Assembly: GCF_029227915.1 (NCBI RefSeq)
Contig: NC_079880.1
Span: 24,986,501 to 25,050,500 of the forward strand
DNA length: 64,000 nucleotides
Reading direction: 5' to 3'
DNA from: Hydractinia symbiolongicarpus
Lineage: Eukaryota > Cnidaria > Hydrozoa > Anthoathecata > Hydractiniidae
The translations under genes were made by a program, and so were the position numbers. The notes beneath the pieces were generated by a model. That model saw nothing but the letters and a program-made list of their open reading frames with translations. It did not search any database and was not told the origin of the DNA. Shown here piece after piece: positions 40,287 to 54,492 of this stretch. Numbering within the stretch: the stretch's first letter is position 1; each line of letters begins with the position of its first letter.

Positions 40287-40544
40287 ATGACTATCAAGCC
40301 AGTTAAAAAAGCTTTAGTTGGTTGGAAAGATGAATATAAGTTCTGTGTTTGTAAAGTTATAAATGATGTGAAATTCTCTGAAGCAAGTTTCGACCTTTTA
40401 AACAATCAAGTGCAAGGAGATGTATGTTTTTTTTCTGTTTGGCTTTAGAACACTTTTCTAGTGAATGTGGACTTCAAAAGTTGGGCCTTAGTGTCTTTTG
40501 CTGCTGAGGTTAAAAAAGCGGGATTGGTTGACGATGACATTAAA
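40287..40544 (+). CDS. Possible small gene or 5' exons, unknown
   Basis: An ATG opens a 45-codon protein-like frame (MTIKPVKKALVGWKDEYKF at its start), followed by GT...AG bounds 27 nt apart (40422-40448). A second protein-like frame then runs in the same phase to a possible donor at about 40544. The frame would otherwise stop at the TAG that forms the acceptor. A 27-nt intron would be exceptional in an animal. It may instead be a retroposed relic or chance. Confidence 0.25.
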
Positions 40545-43268
40545 GGTTCGTTTCCATTCGAATGTATTTTTCGCTATTTTTCGCTTTCACCTACAGCGTC
40601 CTTGCGACTGTTGATTTGTTGAGGACCACGAGATAAGTCAACCGATAAATTACATAAATTGTCATATTTTCAATTAGTGCTATTTATATGCACTGGTTAT
40701 GACTGACAGCGTTATCCAAAGGAGACCGTCATTAAAGCTAAATCACATTAAAAACAAAAACCCATATTGACGATATATGGCAGCCACAAAATAACGCATA
40801 ACGCATACGATTTTCCTTGTTAACATTAACATTTGAACAAACTTTGGTTAGACAGACTGGAATCGAGCTGAAGCAAACAGCGTTAGCGTACTTGTAGGTG
40901 TCGGCGTGAGATAATCGAAGGTTGTTATTAGCCACCTTAAACGTGAACATCATTGAAGTTTTAAATGCAGATTTCTCAGGTTGAGAGGTTAAGTTGTGAG
41001 TAGACCGTAATTTCTTATTGCAATTGAGTATCACCTGCATCTAAAGTAGTTATTTTTATAACTATTATTACAAATTCTACAAAGGATGAAACATTGAGTG
41101 TTAGCACACTGTTATTAACATGCGTCTTGTAAAGTTGTAAAGCTTCCTTTGGTAGAATTATGTTTCACGTGGGCATTAGAAAAATCCATTGTACTAAAAT
41201 ACGAGCAAGTTCAAATGATCTGCATTTCTTCTTTAGTTTCATGTACCGATCGCGGAGGTTTTTAAATACAACTTTTAACTTCTTAGATGCTTAAAATGCG
41301 GAGATAGTGTAGTGGCAGCGCATTCGGCTTGTAGTCATAAGGTTTCGGGTTCGAGTGCCCACTGCACCTTAAATGTAGTTTTGCAAGCCCATTTTGTGCC
41401 ATCTGTTGCACGCTAATCAGCTTACGTATCTCTAGCGGTAATGTAAAATAGTTGCAGTCGGAGAGGAGGAAGAGCCCGGCGTTAGGATTAAAACATTGAG
41501 TAAAACATTGTCTTTCATAAAAGAAGGTTAAAAAAAGAATTTTAAACTAAGGATTAGGCATCTTTATTGTTTATTTTTTTTAGTTTATTATTCCTAGTAT
41601 TGTAGGTCTTTTAGCAGGATTCAGGAGAGACAAATGCGTGGTATTGTAATGTTAATAAAAGCTAAAATATGATTATAAACGTTCTCGTAATCGGCAGAAA
41701 TTTTATCACGCGGATTTATTCTATCTATAGTGCATTCCAATGCCCTCAATTTTTAATAAGATCATGCCTAAATAAACCTAGAAGAAACGTATGTGATGTG
41801 TCTCATGTACTTTGACTGATGGGTGTGTTAACTTCAGCCTTTAGTTACACAGAAAAGATGGAGTAAAGGTGTTTACCATTCTTCCACATTTCTTAAAATA
41901 GAAAAACAATAATAGAAACAGAAACTAGTGTTGATTCTGTAATTAAAAAAATACTCAAAATAATCAACTATTACCCATGATAAAATTTATATTTTCTGCA
42001 CCTTATAAAGTATAAAAATACTCTTACATAAAACTCTTTTAGCAAGATGTTTCAACTAATCAATTTACTTTTTCAATATGAGTATCCAGTTAAAAGTAAT
42101 ACACCTTTCTCCTCGAATTACATTTTTTTTTAAAATTTTAGAATTTTGATGTTTTGACTTTAGGTTTATATTCAACAAACACTAATTGTTTTTTGTATAT
42201 ATTTTTAACTTATCCGGTATGTAAAAATGCTGTTTTGGTGTATTAATGTTACGGTCAAAATCTTCTTAATTTTTGACTTGTCCGGAATACGCCTCGGTTT
42301 CAAGCAGAGTTTAATTAGAACATTTAAAAAAAAACACACTGTTATAACAGGTTGTTTGTTTGCTGTTTGCATTTGAAGATTTCACATTCTATCAAGTTTC
42401 AGGTGAGGATTTTAAAAATCACATTCATTTTGTTTGAAAAAGTTAGACATCAGAATAAGGGGCTGTTCATATGAGAAATATTTCCTCGGGAAGCAGGTAA
42501 ATATTAAGCTTATTATACTATTCTGTAATATTCCGAGCCCTGAGAGCATTCACCAATATTTCAATTATTTGTATCAGTATTTGCATTCAACATCACCTAT
42601 ATCTATTTTGTTATATTTACCAAACCTCAACCTTGGAAAGATAAAGGAAACCGTTGAAGTTTTTCACAAGTTCAAGAATAAGTCCATTTCTGCTAAGTTG
42701 TATTTATTAAAAACAATATAAAATATAAAACGTGCAAATTATATATATACAGATATTACAAATAAAACAAAAATAAAAATAACCAGTATGAACTGGTTGG
42801 CTCAGTTCTGTCTTTAACATTTAAAATATACCATAAAGACTTGAAGAACCACCCAGGCGTTCATTTAATTGAATTTTTGAGAAGAGCAAATCAAGGAAGG
42901 CATTGTTTCGATGGAGGATGAAAACGAATGAAACCGACAGCGGCTCTCTTAAATATGATAAATAAAACATTGTAAAGTCCATAACCTCTGTTGATGACAA
43001 ATTCCAATAAAAGTAACGACTTGCATAATAAAGTTAATGATAGTCGAAAAAATTATGCAGAAAGAAAAGGTGGTACAGGCAATTCATCATAACTTGTTCG
43101 TAAAAATTGTCTTGAAATAGTTAGAAAATGTTTCCTCAAACTATTAGCTATAGGTTTGAAAGTTCTGTTATTTCTTAGAGTTTTATGTGCAGTGGTATAG
43201 CTATAGAATAATAAAAGCTGGATCCATTTGTTATTCTGAGCAAATGCAGAAGTTTAATTCCATTTTTT
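40545..43268. other. Non-coding stretch with one tRNA-like segment
   Basis: No gene supported. Poly-purine and AT-rich runs; one tRNA-derived segment is listed separately. Confidence 0.3.
41297..41369 (+). repeat. tRNA-like (SINE head or tRNA relic)
   Basis: TAGTGTAGTGG fits the polymerase III A box (TRGYNNARNNG) and GGTTCGAGTGC nearly fits the B box, at normal spacing. The acceptor and anticodon stems do not pair well, so a working tRNA is unlikely. Confidence 0.45.
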
Positions 43269-45858
43269 TTAATTCTTACTCTGGTTTTTAATACCACTTA
43301 AAATTTCTCTAATTGTAGCTTCAATTCTTCGACGATCAAAATTTATATTATCGATTTCGTCTTCAGTTTTTGCAACTTTAGATTCTAAAGCATTCATCTT
43401 TTTCAACCCTTCTTCACGTCTCTTCATTACACCATCTAAGTTTCGTTGCAAATCTAGGTAGTTTTTTTCGCTTTTGAAAGCATTGTCGATAGCACTTTTA
43501 CATCCTAAGAAATATAGGAGAAGGTTTGTTTATTTGTTATTGTAGAGTAGCTTGTGGTTCGATTTTCGAACGCATAAGAGAGATCATACACACGTTCCTT
43601 TTTTCAGGCAACGATCAGCAGCTTCAATATTTTACTGACATCAGATCATAAAATCACTCAAATGTTGCTAAATTTGGACACATGCATACGAAAAGCTGAA
43701 ATGTTATATAGAACGCAGTTTCCCTCATTTTAAGGGTAGAAAACTAAAAAAATAGTAGATTTTTTAATGTTTATTCCAATGATCGTAGAGTAAAAATGAC
43801 TTTTAAATATGCAACACAATAACATTGATACTCATGTTCACATTAAATAACCTTTTTTTCTACATGGAAATGTTTTATTCAAAGAGAAAAATAAATAGTT
43901 TCGAGTATCGGTGACTTATATTTTCCCCAAACTAATACATGCTCCTGTTTCAACTTATTTTGCGGGTATTAGATCATGATGTGGCTCAAATATTGCAAGA
44001 TGTTTTTGTTTTCACGCAGAAGAGAACTTTTAAACAATTTAGAACAGCACACCTTCTTGTCTTCTTCCCTCTTCCAACTTGTTATACTCCAGTTCTGTTT
44101 GCAGGGCTACTAGTCTGCGTTGTGCATCTTGCGATTTTGTTTCGAGTAGCTCAACTTTTTGCTCTAACTCAATCTTCACATTACGTGCTTTTTGATATCG
44201 CTGCATAAAGAATATAAAAATATTTAAAGCCGAAAGTATTATATATGCAGAATTTAATTTGGCCCCTTATACCTGGGGTTGAGGGGCTAGGCATGGGCCT
44301 CTTTGGCTAGTCATATCTTTTCTTGAGCATGTGATTGTGTGCTGGAATTTCGTGACTTTTCCCAACTGTTATTAGAAATTGTGATTACAAAATATCTTTT
44401 CGGAAAAATTATAAACCATACGGGAGGTATTGTATGGTATTGTATTTCTGGGAAGGGTAAAATTATTTTTGTGACGTTCATTTAATAGTGTTGTATTGGT
44501 TTTATAATTTTTATTACAATGTTGTTTACCAGGCGGTTAGCAAGGTGTTAAGCAAGTATACAGGTACTAGGTTTAAAATAAAGACCAGATTTAAAGGAAA
44601 TGTTGATCCAGCAAAAAGACGTTGTTTTTTATCCCAGTGACGTTACTATAATATTTCTTTACTTCACACATCTTTGAATTTAATATTCTACACATGCATC
44701 AAGTTTAATGAAATTGGCCTCAATCTCTTTAATAATAGCCGTCGTCTGCCTGTTTGTCTGTCTGTTACGGAAACACAAAATGCGATATATAAAGACGAAC
44801 CTGTGGATTTGTCTACGGATTGACGACTAGTCTGTAATACTCGACCTATTTTTGACTGTGTGATATCAATTCAGATCTTTATGTCGTCATTAATCATTTT
44901 TTAACTTAAATGGGTTTGTATTAACAAATTTTACAACGCTACTAAGTTTTTACTAAAGCAGAAGTAGATAGGAATATATGGCCAGCAGGTACTCTATGCT
45001 TCCCATTCCCACGGTTACAGAGGCCAAAAAAGCCAAGGTACGATAGGCTCAAACCTACATAGAGGGGTTGAGGACAGACAAAGATAAACGGTTTCACCGT
45101 CATTTTTAAAACTTTGATTTATGCAATAACAGTTGTTGTCATGGCCATTTTAGGATGGCGCCGAATTTTCTTTCCCGTTTAAAATTGGTAGTTAACGTGT
45201 CAGATTTCCCTCCTCCTTTCATGTTCCCTTCAGTTGCTTCATATAAAACACTGAACTTAAAAAGTTTCCAAAGTCTATTAGCTGTAACCGAAGAAGCTAC
45301 CAAATGGAAAAACATATGACTTAAGAGCGCTAAAATCTTGCAATACACAAAATTTAAATTTCCATTATTGGCATGCATGGCAGTTGTCAGTGGTTATGGT
45401 TAATTCAGTCTATATAGACGACGATGACATTATATAATTATATAATAAAAACAAACCAACTGTACCTCGTAATTTTGTGAGTACAGCTCTTTGTATTTAT
45501 GCAACCTTTCTTCCACTTCACTCACCACGTTCGCATCTGGAGCCACAGATTTTAAACTTCGATTAAATTTTTGTGATTCTTCCAAAAACTGTTCTTTCTC
45601 ATTCATTCGTTTTTTCATTTCTTTAATCTTCTCTTCTGTTTTATCGATCTTTTCTTCTGTTTCTGCCATTTTTTCACGAAGTTTTTGCTGCCTTCCATAG
45701 GCCTTAAGAAAAACTAGTTTCGCTTTCTCGTTTTCTTGATCTGTGCGATCACTTTCTTTATTTACAGCTTTGATTTGGTCTTGCAAGCCTCTTAAGTGCG
45801 CTTTTATACTTGAAACACCTCCAGACACGTTGGTGTCTAGCTTAGCTGCAGTCGACAT
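43269..45858 (-). CDS. Tropomyosin-like coiled-coil protein
   Basis: Three exons with agreeing phases: 45858-45466, 44200-44053 and 43504-43269, encoding 258 residues. Donors are GAG|GTACA and GAAG|GTGTG; acceptors are TTTATGCAG and TTTCTTAG. After about 20 residues the whole protein is uninterrupted alpha-helical coiled coil with regular heptads (for example EKIDKTEEKIKEMKKRMNEK). The length is close to the 240-284 of tropomyosins, and the only interruption is a short APDAN stretch near residue 107. Tropomyosin lies along actin filaments; cnidarian forms are divergent, so the family name is a judgement from length, helix continuity and exon plan. Other short coiled-coil proteins are possible. 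Confidence 0.6.
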
Positions 45859-45983
45859 TTCTTGTGAAGATGAGTTTATTTATCTTTAACATTGTAGAAA
45901 ATATAAAGATATGAAAAAGGCTAATTCTTCAATGTAACCCTTATTTTCTCTTATTTTGAAACACATGGAACGATGTGAGATGC

Positions 45984-46111
45984 ACACAGAATCAACCTTG
46001 TCCCCCAAGGCATCTTGTATCTTTTCTGACATCGAGATGGCGATAATTCGTCTCGCCTTCTCAGTTATAGAAAAGAGACAACAGGCCTTGGGAACGAGGT
46101 TGACACAGAAT
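45984..46111. mobile_element. 110-bp Mutator-like MITE with perfect 9-bp target duplication
   Basis: Element 45993-46102 begins CAACCTTGTCCCCCAAGGC and ends GCCTTGGGAACGAGGTTG. It is flanked on both sides by ACACAGAAT (45984-45992 and 46103-46111). It belongs to the same end family as 15399-17460. Confidence 0.75.
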
Positions 46112-49100
46112 GAAACTTTGTATAAAAATTGGCTTACTACGAAAAAAGTTATTTTTCTGCTTTATTATTTTTTAATATACTATCGTCAATTTCTATCAAT
46201 ATAACAAATATTTATCATACGCCAGATTTGATTAGAATATATTTTATAAGAACATTTAAGATGAAACAGACAAATGCTTATCTTGAAATTTTGCTTCCAT
46301 GGTTATGAATGTTTGGTTATTCTTTTTTAACTTATTCAAGCTTGTATCCTATCATTGATGTTAATGTTCTCAGGTTATATTTGAAGCTTTTTTTCCCCAC
46401 AATTTGTATCAGAAATTGACCAGAAGTTGAGCACACTCATGTCGAAATGATAAAACAATATTATAATAAATAAAAAGTTTACTTATAATAAATCGTGTGT
46501 TTTTGGGAAGAAAAAAAAATGAGAAAATTACAGGTTGAAAAAGTGTAACAAAAGAAACGAAAATAAGCACATTTAGCCGAAAAAACAGGTCTCTACAAAA
46601 TGCCTTTTAATCTTAATTCGAGAATAATCTCTTTAGATTTCTAGGTTTCTAGCAAATCTAGGTTAATGTATCTTTTAAAATAAAGAAACAACAACATAAA
46701 CAAACAAACAAACAAACAAAAAAAGTAAAAAGGTCACAAATTTGCATTTCATTTAGATTGGTGACCCAAAAACAGAATTTGGTTTGACATATTTCTCATA
46801 TAGACAAGTTCCTCTGTTTACTTCCACAAAATTAACAGATTCCGTAGGCTATGTTCTTAGTGTCTGTTACTCGAATGAGAGCTTTTAGTGCCCTTTAACC
46901 ACTTTGGTGTCTGTGGAAAAAATAAAGAACAGATATATTTCGCGAAATAGGTGAACCCTAAGGTCAGGATATTCGCGCATTAAACAAAGAAGCACACAGG
47001 TTATACCTTGCTTTGCTTTTTGGATTGACAAAAATTGACTCCCAAAAACTTTCGCAGTTTAAAAATAGAATTAATTTTTATAAATTCGCGCCAACCCATC
47101 AGAATCTTTGATTATTTCGCTCCGACGAAATATTCCGTCTAGTTGAGATAAACGTTTACTAAAAGGGAAAGTAAATATAACAACACAAGAATTAGCTAAC
47201 AATACTTCACAGTACCAGACATCAAGTTATCAACTCCCCAGGATTTGTAATTATAAGAAGCATGTAAGCATTAAAACACTAATTTTAATATCTCTGACAG
47301 TGAATATTCTTCAAACCAATTACAGATGACACATTAAACCATATAAACAAACAAACATTCTTGGTAATATCTGAAAATAAACAAAAGGTATCAAATATCA
47401 TTATTATCCATATATACCTCAACTTTTTGTAGGTCATTGACGAAGTCAACATAGCTTAGTACACAACAGATTTACACTTTCTCAGCCAATGCAAAAAACA
47501 AACATATCTTCCTACTAACCATACATTTTATCAAAGACTTGCGCATAAATTGATCTCCTAATATCTATTATAAAACAAAAATAGACAGTCAGAAGAGGAT
47601 TGCAAATTGCTTTGTTTAGCTCCTGAATAAATTATTCGTAATTATGCTAATTAAATATATAGTTAGTTAACTGTGATTGCTCGACTATGCTCTTTCTTCC
47701 AGACTATATTCTCATTGTGAAGCGGAGATTGTGTTTGTGTAAGAAACACTTATATGATTGTCGTCATAGCTACACAAAAGAAAATTTATTACTAAACTAG
47801 AAATACTCTTTTCAGACAGGAACACGGACATGTCATAGATACACGAAAGTAAGTTTATTATTGAGTTAGAAGTACTCTATTACCCCGCGTATAAGGCAGC
47901 CCTTGGTAAAATGCTTACTTCGCTTTTATCCCCCAACATAACATGTGCGCATTACTCAATTAGCAACGCACAGATAACGGGAATGCGAGATAAAAAATTG
48001 CAGAAGATTTAAGATAACTTCTTTTGTTTTTGTAATATAATCTAACATGAATATCTCTACTTTGATCTATTTTATTGTCTTAACATAAAGAAATTGATGT
48101 TGACATATTAATTTTTACCAGAAAGAAATTTGTCCTTGACGGAGTATGACTCTCCCTTGTGCATTAATCTTCCATCCAAAGATATAAGGCAACATCTCAA
48201 ATCTTAAAAATTCATCTTAATTAATGGACGAAAAAAGGCGCATGCCCTTTTTCTTCTTCCATTTTTCATAGGAAAGAAGAGTATGATTTTTTATTGTCCT
48301 TGTTACAGGCGCCTTGGTACGGGGTAGTAGTGTAGTACAACTCACTAAACATAATTTGAGCTTTGCACACAAAAAGGAACTCTTTGCTAAATTCTCAGAG
48401 TAATTTGCAATAGTGCAACGCAACTAGCGTTAGAAATGTTATCCAACCTTTTATTCCATAATAAACTACGTTGCCAACTCTCTTCGTATGATAAAATGCC
48501 TCTTTATACAGAGGATCTAATAGAGGATGGGCACTAATGCAGGGAGCCTATTTTCTGGTGCCATAGGCGACGCTTTTTTCCAGGTCGAACCTGATGAGAA
48601 AGAGCTTAATTGATGGATTGTTGTATTTTCTATTTCTGCGAAACAATTTTTTGCGAATATTAAGCTTAACTTATTTACATTCTGAAAATGTTATCAAAAA
48701 AGTGTACTCTGCGAAAAAATGGTTTTATAAAAGTTTCAAAACTTAAGTTTGCGATTTGCTTAAACTCTGCGTTCCGCGAAAAAAAAGCTCTGCAAAATAT
48801 TCTTTCTGCAAAGACCTAATAACCCGATTGACATTGAACACGCTAAAGAAATCATCAAACAGGTTGTGAACAAGTCGCTATGAATACTCCTTGCTAACTA
48901 CGTCAAACCATCCAGTACCTTTAATTGCATTTTTAGTGTTCTTTCCTTATTTAAATGCTAGCTACAACTTCGGTTTCAGGACTTCTTTTTCTTAACGTAG
49001 CGTGAGTCCATACGTTGCATCAATCAAAGAAAACTTTAATTCATCATCTAAGATAAGCTAATTCCATAAACGGAATGTCACTTTTATGATACGCATCGCT

Positions 49101-51883
49101 CTAAAAATTTTGCAAACTAACAGAATTTTTCTACCACTCACATATCCTACAACGTCACTTTCAACGACAAAGTCTTTGACATTAGAGAAAACAATATTAT
49201 CAAATTATTACGAGCAGAAAATATATATAAAAACATATAAAAACAACTTTTCCTTTCATAACGTGTAAGATTTTATACTTTCTTTCATACTTCAAAAGTC
49301 ATTATATATTTGTTTTTCTAACTTTAAATATCTTAAAAAACATAAATCAAGAGCTATATGTCTCATACATATGACGTCATCAGTAAATATTTAAAAGTAC
49401 CTTCGTTCCCAGGGATATCGGATTCCTCAGAGGACCATGGGGAGAGCACAGTCTAGAAGAAGTGAGAAAACTCGTGAGCAACATGTAATGTGATCTGCGC
49501 ATGTACTTTGTAAGTTAGCATGGTGATAAGCGTTCTGGTTTTAATATGATCATTTTTTCTTTTAATTAGCTATATAAACTTTTGTAAACACACAAAAAAA
49601 ATGTTATTAAGTGGTTAACTATGTTTTTAATTCACAATACCATTCTTTTTCCACTTAAAATGTTCAGAAGTTTTTTTCAAACCCAGGCTGTTAACAAAAT
49701 AATGTCATAAGTAATATCCATAGGGTATGGCTTTTTGACAATCTTTCTGTTCTGAAACCCCCTTATAAAAACGAGCTACGAATCTGTGTTGTTAAACATT
49801 TCCCTTAGTGATTTACATGAAACACCAGCTGGTTGAAAGCGTGTTGCTTTAAAGACACAGCTTACCTGTTAAATCACCACCAACATCACGACAACAACTA
49901 CACGAATAATCATTAACACGAGAAATGTTTTTACTTATATTTTTTTCAATAATTCCATCAATGAGCACTTACCTATTTCTTACGTCAATCTTTGGAAAGT
50001 TGAAACTTCACCAAATATCAGTATTGACAAATTCCTTAAACTTTAAGATAAACGAAGCCATTGAGATTGCTACACCAGAAATACATTGCAGTAAAAAATA
50101 AACGTAACTACATAGTGTATACAAAATCTAATAACAGTTCCATTTTAGCATTATTTCCGTATATTTTTTCGTTCTTTGAACTTTTGTTTTGGTGGTGATC
50201 ATATGTTCGTTTATTATGATTTATCCAATAACATTGCTGGTTGTTAATTGGAAGATGGTAGCTACTAGCTAAATGAAGAGACCATCAATTGACTATTACC
50301 GTAATTTCTGGTTTGTTATGGTAACATGAAGGTAAACTAAATTCCAGATACTTTTAACACTACCTTTTCACGAAGCTTTATTTTGAAACAAAAAATGTGT
50401 AATTCGTACTTAATCAATCTCTAAAGCAGCAAGAAATAAGAGTCATTTAAAACTCGAAATCTCGCTATTTCTTCATACTAGGACAACCACGTTTGCTTTT
50501 AGTGTCTCTTCTGTGATTGGAGAATAGGATTAATGATATAATCATGACTGAGGAAGTATACAAGGAAGCATAATGGAGACGTAAAGTAGCTAGGAAAGTG
50601 AAAGGAAGCCCAAGTATGCCCAAATGTCTCAGGTTTAAACAAATAAATGACCATCATGAACTCTTTTGTTAACGATATTTTTCAGAAGTTTTGCGCTTGA
50701 CTTTTCTTTTATAGCACTGCTTCTCCTACTTGCAAGACATGTAGCCTGTGAAAAACCGAAAAGCATCACAAAATACACAAGCAGACAGTAAACAAACATC
50801 TACCAAACATAACTTGTTTTAAGACCACACATTATTTTGATGAAAAAATTCAAAACTCAAGAGGACTAGTATTCAGGGTAAAAACAGAGTTAGTAACCTA
50901 AAATACACCATTTTATAAGAATGCCAAAATTCTAACCAGATAGGTTATTATTCTGATATCTCTATTATTCTAAACAATGGACCTATTGTTTTTAACCAAC
51001 AACCCAGCTTGGTAATCTGGTAAATCACATTCTTATCATCTTTGATAAATATAATATGACTGTAGCAACAATCTCGTCGGGCTGAGTTCTGTAAATGTTT
51101 AATACTAAAACAATTTGTTTATACCATACATTCTTTCAAGTTACTATGGGAAGTGCGTCTTGCATAGTTTTATACGATATGCTGTTACCTGTTTGGATTT
51201 TGCAAGCAGCCAGTACCGGTTTTTGCTTTAGTTGAAAAAACTTTCGCGAACAAAAACATTTGCGAATGAAAAAATTCGCGAAATTTTAGCATTTAGCGAC
51301 CAAAAACTTTCACGAATAAAGCCTTATTAAAAATTTTCGCGAATATAAAATTTTACGAAGCAGTAATTTTCTCAAGATTTTCGGAAAAATCAATTTTCCT
51401 ACGAGAAATTTCCTTAGAAATTTCCAAAAGATACTATGATTTGGTCAATTGTGGGCTAGTTAAAACATAAAACAAGATCAGTAAAGCCATAAATACAACG
51501 TATCAACTAAATAATAGTTTTTTTTTGCTCACGTACATAAACTTTTGCAAATGAGCCACGTCAGAAGATTTCGCGAACAGTAGGCTAAAATTAACGAAAG
51601 TTTCTGTTTGCGAAAGTTTCTTCTCCTAAAGTAGGCATTCTAATTGGCTTAGCGCTCTTGACAACGGGCTGATATGGAGCGGTATTGCTCTTGGTCAAGA
51701 AAAATGATAGCTTAACATGTACGAAAAACAAGTTTCAAGAAGCATTAGAAATAATTATATATCTACAATACATTAGACTCATTGTCTAAAAAAAACGATG
51801 ATCTGATATCCAGTTTTATCAAAGTACTAAATACAAGACGACGAAAGTACATCAAATAAGTCTTCTTTTCTTATTTTCAGACT
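46112..51883. other. Non-coding stretch with degenerate GCGAAA-type repeats
   Basis: No gene supported over 5.7 kb. TTTGCGAA / TTCGCGAA motifs cluster at 48640-48815 and 51235-51615 in both orientations and look like ends of old inverted-repeat elements. A segment near 49402-49445 (CCTTCGTTCCCAGGG) resembles one end of the CAACCTCG family. Confidence 0.35.
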
Positions 51884-52189
51884 CTTATTATTACTATTAT
51901 TTACCCAGGATAGCCTCTTCAGTTCCTATTGGTACTGCTATCAACGAGGGTCCTGCGAAGGGGGTCCTAGCGCATTTAAAGCTCCCATTTGAGCTACGAA
52001 AGTCGTGAAAGCACAGCAATCGCTCAACTAGACAACCGCCTAAGATATCAATCCTATTCTCATGCTGAACGCTAAGCAGAAAGGATAGATTCACACTTTT
52101 ATAGTCTCTGGCATGACTCGGCCAGGGTTTGAACCCAAGACCTCCCGCACTGAAAGCGAACGCTCTACCACAAGGCTATCAGTCGCTCC
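51884..52189 (-). mobile_element. tRNA-derived SINE, full-length copy
   Basis: On the minus strand it begins with a tRNA-like head (TAGCCTTGTGGTAGAGCG, the A-box region, and GGTTCAAACCC, a good B box). It continues through a conserved body (GCTATCCTGGGTAAATAAT near the end) and finishes in an (ATT)n-like tail at 51884-51900. About 305 bp. The body matches 54493-54659 and the head matches 55384-55485. Confidence 0.75.
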
Positions 52190-52538
52190 TTCAGCTTTTT
52201 GGTTACTCAGTCAATATAAAACTCGTTGAAGCCCATGTTATTCTTGGCTGGATAGCTAGTTAGTTAAAAAATCCACTTCAATATTCGCTGTAACTGAATT
52301 TTAGTTGCACATTCAACTTTACACATTCTTCTGTAAGTGTGAAACATCGTAATGTTTTGTTTACAAGGATTTATTCTATAGGGACTTTTGAATTATGGAC
52401 AAAATGTTTGTTTTTAGACAGGACTGTTTCGGATTTTGACTTCTAGTGTTAACGAAAGTAGTGCTAGTGAATTATATTATTATAAAAACACTAAACCAAT
52501 ATTCTATTTTTATCTAACTTACACGGTTAACAATTACC

Positions 52539-52632
52539 CCCTGCTGTACCGAAAATATCGCTCTTAGTCATTGCACCGACCTCGCCAGGTCAGTCAGCAG
52601 TTAGCCCCCGCGCGATAATTTGCGGTACAGCC
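52539..52632. repeat. Harbinger-type terminal inverted repeat, palindromic
   Basis: GCTGTACCGAAAATATCGC (52543-52561) is inverse to GCGATAATTTGCGGTACAGC (52612-52631) with one or two mismatches. Inside lies a smaller hairpin GACCTCGCCAGGTC. GGGCTGTACCGCAAAT-type ends are familiar from PIF/Harbinger transposons. Confidence 0.5.
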
Positions 52633-52689
52633 CAATGTCGGACGAAATCGTTTAGTTTAGTAATTTGAATTTCAAATGGAGGACAGCAC

Positions 52690-52930
52690 TTTGCTCATAA
52701 CAGTAATTGTATTAAACGAGCTGGCATATTCTGATGATGAAAAACAATGCAGAGGAAACACATAAAGTTGGATGAAGAAGCGTAAAGAATGGGTACGAGG
52801 TATTTCAAAAATATCATTTAAAAGTTAAAGGTAGAAGATAGATTAGATTTTAGGGAAATGTTTCGAATGGACATGGTGGACTTTGAACATATCTTAAGAA
52901 AAATCTCGCACTTCAATTTCACTATCACTA
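52690..52930 (+). pseudogene. PIF/Harbinger transposase N-terminal relic
   Basis: A broken plus-strand reading near 52825-52910 gives DRLDFREMFRMDMVDFEHIL, the F-RM-xxxFxxIL pattern at the start of HARBI1-like nucleases. Stops and frame breaks precede it and nothing recognisable follows. It lies right of a Harbinger-type terminal repeat. Confidence 0.45.
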
Positions 52931-53060
52931 CCAGACATCTTGTTTTTTTCACGTTTTAAACAAAATGAAAGAGTTTTGATTTGAATAAATTCGAATTTTC
53001 ACGCGTTCAAAAATCAATCAAATAGCAAAAGTTGCTCTGATTAATGTGACTTAAATAACT

Positions 53061-53306
53061 TCATTCTCCGCTAAACATGGCAGTATCTTTTAACACATAT
53101 ATAGGAGATTCAATTTCCGATATTGACGGCTTTTCTACATCAAATATTTCTTTGATTGAAACCCCGTCATTGCTCTCTCCCTTTCCATCATTTTCTTGCT
53201 CATTCCTGAATTTTTCTACAATATCAGTTTCAGAAATCTCGGGTGCAACTGCAATAACATCATACAGACTCACTAATGTAGCGGCTATGACATGATCTAG
53301 GACCAT
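53061..53306 (-). pseudogene. Possible Tigger/pogo transposase C-terminal relic
   Basis: An 81-codon frame ending KPSISEIESPIYVLKDTAMF resembles the ending of Tigger-type transposases (acidic linker, then a short helix). The N-terminal part shows no DDE motif. It may be a decayed copy or an unrelated small exon. Confidence 0.3.
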
Positions 53307-54492
53307 TTAACCATGACAAAAGTGCATCATTTTGCATAAACAGTGAAAACGTATTGCTTCCTTACTTATTTCCACTTATCCAGCCATATACCTAAACCCC
53401 TAAAAAGTCAAAACTTTCTGCACATTGAAGAGCCTTTTCTTTTAGAATTGGGTCGTAAATATTTCAGTTTCTTTGCCATTTTAGAAACTCCTTTGTCTAC
53501 TCCTTTATCAATCGAGCAAAACTAAGCCTACTTTTTTCATTGTTTGTATCCAAATTTCAGATTTTGAATGTTTCAGATGCATTGTAATGTTTCATTTTTT
53601 GAACTTTTTTGTTCTATTTGCTATGTAGATGAAGTCTTACAAGTTAAGAGATAGAAATAGGAAAAGTCGCAAGGAGCCAGGATATTGTTCAAGATAGAGA
53701 AAGAAAAATAGTTGGGCGTCCACAAATATTGAGAGACTGAGGTATTTGTTTGAGATGGAAAGAAGTTCAAGATAGAGTCCACAGCATGTAATATTCTATT
53801 CGAGAAAGCATATATTAGAAGTTATAGATGGGACGGATTCCGCCCGCAGATTTGTAAGCCATTGTAGAGATGCTTGCACAATTTGATTAAATTAATTCGT
53901 CACAGTATCTTAAAAACAGTAAAACTCTATATTGTCTTTATGTTGCTGAATAATACCACTATTTCCACATATAAAAGGCACAACAAAATGTTTATGCTGA
54001 AGTCTAAACAATAACAAATACCGCTCTAATTATTAATAAGTTAGCTATGATAAGTTCAATACGCGCGAACTTAATATCTTCAAAATTAGCTGTCTTAATA
54101 TATGTTGACCAAAAGGTTTATAATACTTTCCACCTTACCGTAAGCTAAACTGCATAATTTTCTTCAAAGAAGCTTCATACCTTAAAGCAGTTATGACGTT
54201 GGCTACAAAATTTAACTCTGTTCCTGCTGGGATTTTCTGGGCTTTCTTAATGCTGATAAAAAATTTAAAGGATTTCTTCAACACAAGCTTTTGACATATT
54301 TTTTACGAAAAAATTTTCAGAGAATTTATAAAATTTAGGAAAAGTAACCAACTGTATGTCAGTGTAACTGCAAACACATAAAAACATATGATTTGAAAAT
54401 GAACGGGAAAGGGGGGAGGTAAATCGCAAATCAGGACTCCAGTCCGCAGCATAAATGTATAAAAATTGATCTCATGTAGCTTTTTGTTGCTT

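Noticed and set aside
41297-41369. Functional tRNA gene
   Set aside because: A and B boxes are present but the acceptor and anticodon stems do not pair, so it is listed as tRNA-derived only.
48217-48423. 68-codon minus-strand frame
   Set aside because: Isolated, no domain, in AT-rich repeat-laden sequence.
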